Shown piece by piece: positions 62,715 to 64,000 of a stretch of DNA of 64,000 nt (the stretch's first letter is position 1; every line of letters starts with the position of its first letter). The notes under the pieces are model-generated. The model had not been told where the DNA came from and did not search any database. It worked only from the letters and a program-made list of their open reading frames with translations. The DNA comes from an uncultured Ferrovibrio sp. (lineage in GTDB: Bacteria; Pseudomonadota; Alphaproteobacteria; Ferrovibrionales; Ferrovibrionaceae): positions 150,277-214,276 of the forward strand of contig NZ_CALGPC010000013.1 in assembly GCF_937960835.1 (NCBI RefSeq), in the 5' to 3' direction. The position numbers were made by a program, and so were the translations under genes.

Positions 62715-63677
62715 TTACGCCGCCTTTACAACCCTCACAGCGTGAGCGGATGCCTCTAACGCCAACTTAATCTGCGACGCCACTGCTGCCGCCACAGGCG
62801 GAGGAAATGCGTTACCGACTTGGCGGTAAGCATTCGTTTTCTTCCCCGCAAATTTCCAATCTGGCGGAAACCCTTGCAGGCGTGCGACCATGGGAACGGT
62901 AAGCCGTGGCATACCCCGGAAGTCAGGCCCTGGAGGTTCGTTCGCTATGGTAAGTCCGTCCACGCCGAGTTCAGCCCAAGCCTTACGAGCGCGCGTAGGG
63001 CCCAGATCAGGGCCACCGTGCTTTTTTGAACCGCCAACTATTGTGGGAGCAATGGTGTTCGCCCGTGCAGCCCACTTTTCCGCATCAGGCCATCCTCGTT
63101 CAGCCATAAAAGGCAGCAGCACTTCACCAACTGTTGGAGGATTGAAAGGCACAGGCCGCGGCCATTCGAAATGGTCAGCCGCCTCAGATTCCAGGGCAAC
63201 AAAAACCACCCTAGGCCGAAGCTGGGGAACGCCAAAGTCGCTGGCATTCAGCAATTTCCAGTGAACCTTGTAGCCGCTTCCCTCCAGCCGTGTTTTAATT
63301 CTCGCCCGATAATCATCAAAAACCGGATCAAGCATTCCGCGGACGTTTTCAAACATGACGGCGCGCGGCTTGATCCGCTCCACAATATCGAGGCCGACTT
63401 CAAACAAATTACGCTCGTCTTTTTCGCCGAGCTGTTTACCTGCCACAGAAAACGGCGGGCATGGCAGTCCTCCCGCAAGGAGATCCACGCCTTTCCATGG
63501 GGAAGGGTCAAAATTGTTTAGAAGATCCTGCTCAAGGACATTCCACTGCGGCCTGTTCAACCGGAGCGTTTCGCAGGCCCAGCGGTCATTCTCAACTAGC
63601 CCGGTGTGATTGAATCCGGCCATTTCGACCCCGAGGGCCTGACCGCCCGCTCCAGCACAAAGTTCCAGCGAATCCAT
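62715..63677 (-). CDS. DNA cytosine-5 methyltransferase of the R-M system
   Basis: 320 residues. Motif I LELCAGAGGQALGVEMAGF, motif IV GGLPCPPFS with the catalytic Cys near 79, motif VI ENVRG, motif VIII QLRPRVVFV, a target-recognition region about 190-260 and motif X RQVGNAFPPPVAAAV. It should protect the site cut by the adjacent NgoMIV-like enzyme. The ATG at 63677 is chosen over the in-frame GTG at 63680; AGGGGG lies seven bases ahead. Lower GC and different codon choice than the core genes point to transfer. Confidence 0.95.
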   Translation of the reverse strand: MDSLELCAGAGGQALGVEMAGFNHTGLVENDRWACETLRLNRPQWNVLEQDLLNNFDPSPWKGVDLLAGGLPCPPFSVAGKQLGEKDERNLFEVGLDIVERIKPRAVMFENVRGMLDPVFDDYRARIKTRLEGSGYKVHWKLLNASDFGVPQLRPRVVFVALESEAADHFEWPRPVPFNPPTVGEVLLPFMAERGWPDAEKWAARANTIAPTIVGGSKKHGGPDLGPTRARKAWAELGVDGLTIANEPPGPDFRGMPRLTVPMVARLQGFPPDWKFAGKKTNAYRQVGNAFPPPVAAAVASQIKLALEASAHAVRVVKAA

Positions 63678-63680
63678 CAC

Positions 63681-63893
63681 CTATCCCCCTGCTTTCGCCA
63701 GAGCGCCGCCGATTCGGTGGCACCCATGTTAAACATTGTTAGCCCCCCAAGCTACCGGAGCGTACGATCAAGAGCGCCAACTCTATACCCTTTTCATACC
63801 CCAAAAAGACGACTTATGTTCCTATTAGCAAGGGCATATTATACTTGACGTACCCAAACGGGGAGATTACATTGGGGTCATAAGGAGATACCC
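63681..63893. other. AT-rich spacer before the IS1595-type transposase
   Basis: 213 bases without a gene. It should hold the methyltransferase promoter and the left end of the insertion sequence, but I could not mark its terminal inverted repeat because the other end is outside the window. Confidence 0.4.
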
Positions 63894-64000
63894 ATGTCTA
63901 AGTCCATCCTCGACGCCAAGGTTTTCCACGATGAAGCCGCCGCCTATCGGTTCGTTGAGGAACGGGTTTGGCCGGAAGGGCCGGTTTGCCCCCATTGCGG
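63894..64000 (+). mobile_element. IS1595-family transposase, 5' fragment
   Basis: The frame opens at 63894 after AAGGAGA and reads MSKSILDAKVFHDEAAAYRF, then VEERVWPEGPVCPHCG, before the right edge. The CPHCG zinc ribbon after a short helical N-terminus is the usual start of IS1595 (ISXO2-like) transposases. Cut by the window end, so integrity cannot be judged. Confidence 0.85.

Noticed and set aside
1..64000. CRISPR array or prophage structural genes
   Set aside because: No regularly spaced repeats and no phage head, tail or integrase genes were seen.

Overview
The window is GC-rich bacterial DNA that looks like an alphaproteobacterial chromosome, probably of the Rhodospirillales type. The reasons are the alphaproteobacterial-type porins, a DUF1674/SdhAF4-type protein, a DUF3576 lipoprotein, the hisZ-purA, leuS-lptE-holA and yggT-yggU-folD neighbourhoods, and a SAM-II-type riboswitch. 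Most of it is core chromosome; the last 5 kb are accessory. The genus cannot be fixed from the sequence.

Layout: 1-1010 holds the N-terminal part of a chemoreceptor with an apparent one-base frameshift. 1382-9347 holds a GAF protein, purA, hisZ, an enoyl-CoA hydratase, mutM, ubiE and ubiB. 9435-12170 holds two tandem paralogous porins. 12471-18276 holds a TPR-methyltransferase, a DUF3576 lipoprotein, leuS, lptE and holA. 18273-23581 holds a WD40 protein, a CobW-type metallochaperone GTPase with a duplicated His-rich segment, an alkyltransferase, a dienelactone hydrolase, a quinone oxidoreductase and a HugZ-like protein. 23652-26957 is the methionine-uptake operon metNIQ. Its leader is layered: a promoter, a SAM-II-like riboswitch, an untracked 28-codon reading frame ending in Leu-Cys-Cys-Cys-Arg, a terminator-like hairpin, and two small unknown genes before metN.

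27310-36164 holds a PAS protein, AraC plus DUF2000, then copper genes on both sides of rho: sodC and nirK (copper enzymes), and DUF2946, PCu(A)C chaperone and a TonB receptor (likely copper handling). 36297-41225 holds an SbmA/BacA-like transporter, htpX, an SdhAF4-like protein, argG and a small unknown gene. 41267-42737 is an ECF41 sigma factor with its CMD partner, preceded by a good match to the ECF41 promoter. 42821-47116 is an iron-uptake cluster (PepSY protein, PiuC-type dioxygenase, siderophore receptor), divergent from a MacA-MacB-NodT tripartite exporter (47411-52055). 52065-58424 holds an adenylate cyclase, a thioesterase/amidohydrolase/hydrolase operon behind a 14-bp palindrome, a LysR regulator, folD, a DUF167 protein and yggT.

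From tRNA-Ala(CGC) at 58805-58880 to the right edge the DNA is accessory and partly AT-richer. It holds an unrecognised coiled-coil two-TM protein, an OhrR-type regulator, a Vsr nickase, an NgoMIV-family restriction enzyme with its C5 methyltransferase, and the start of an IS1595-type transposase. The most interesting points are the met operon leader, the ECF41 promoter and dyad, the NgoMIV-like R-M-Vsr unit, and the unknown membrane coiled-coil gene beside the tRNA.
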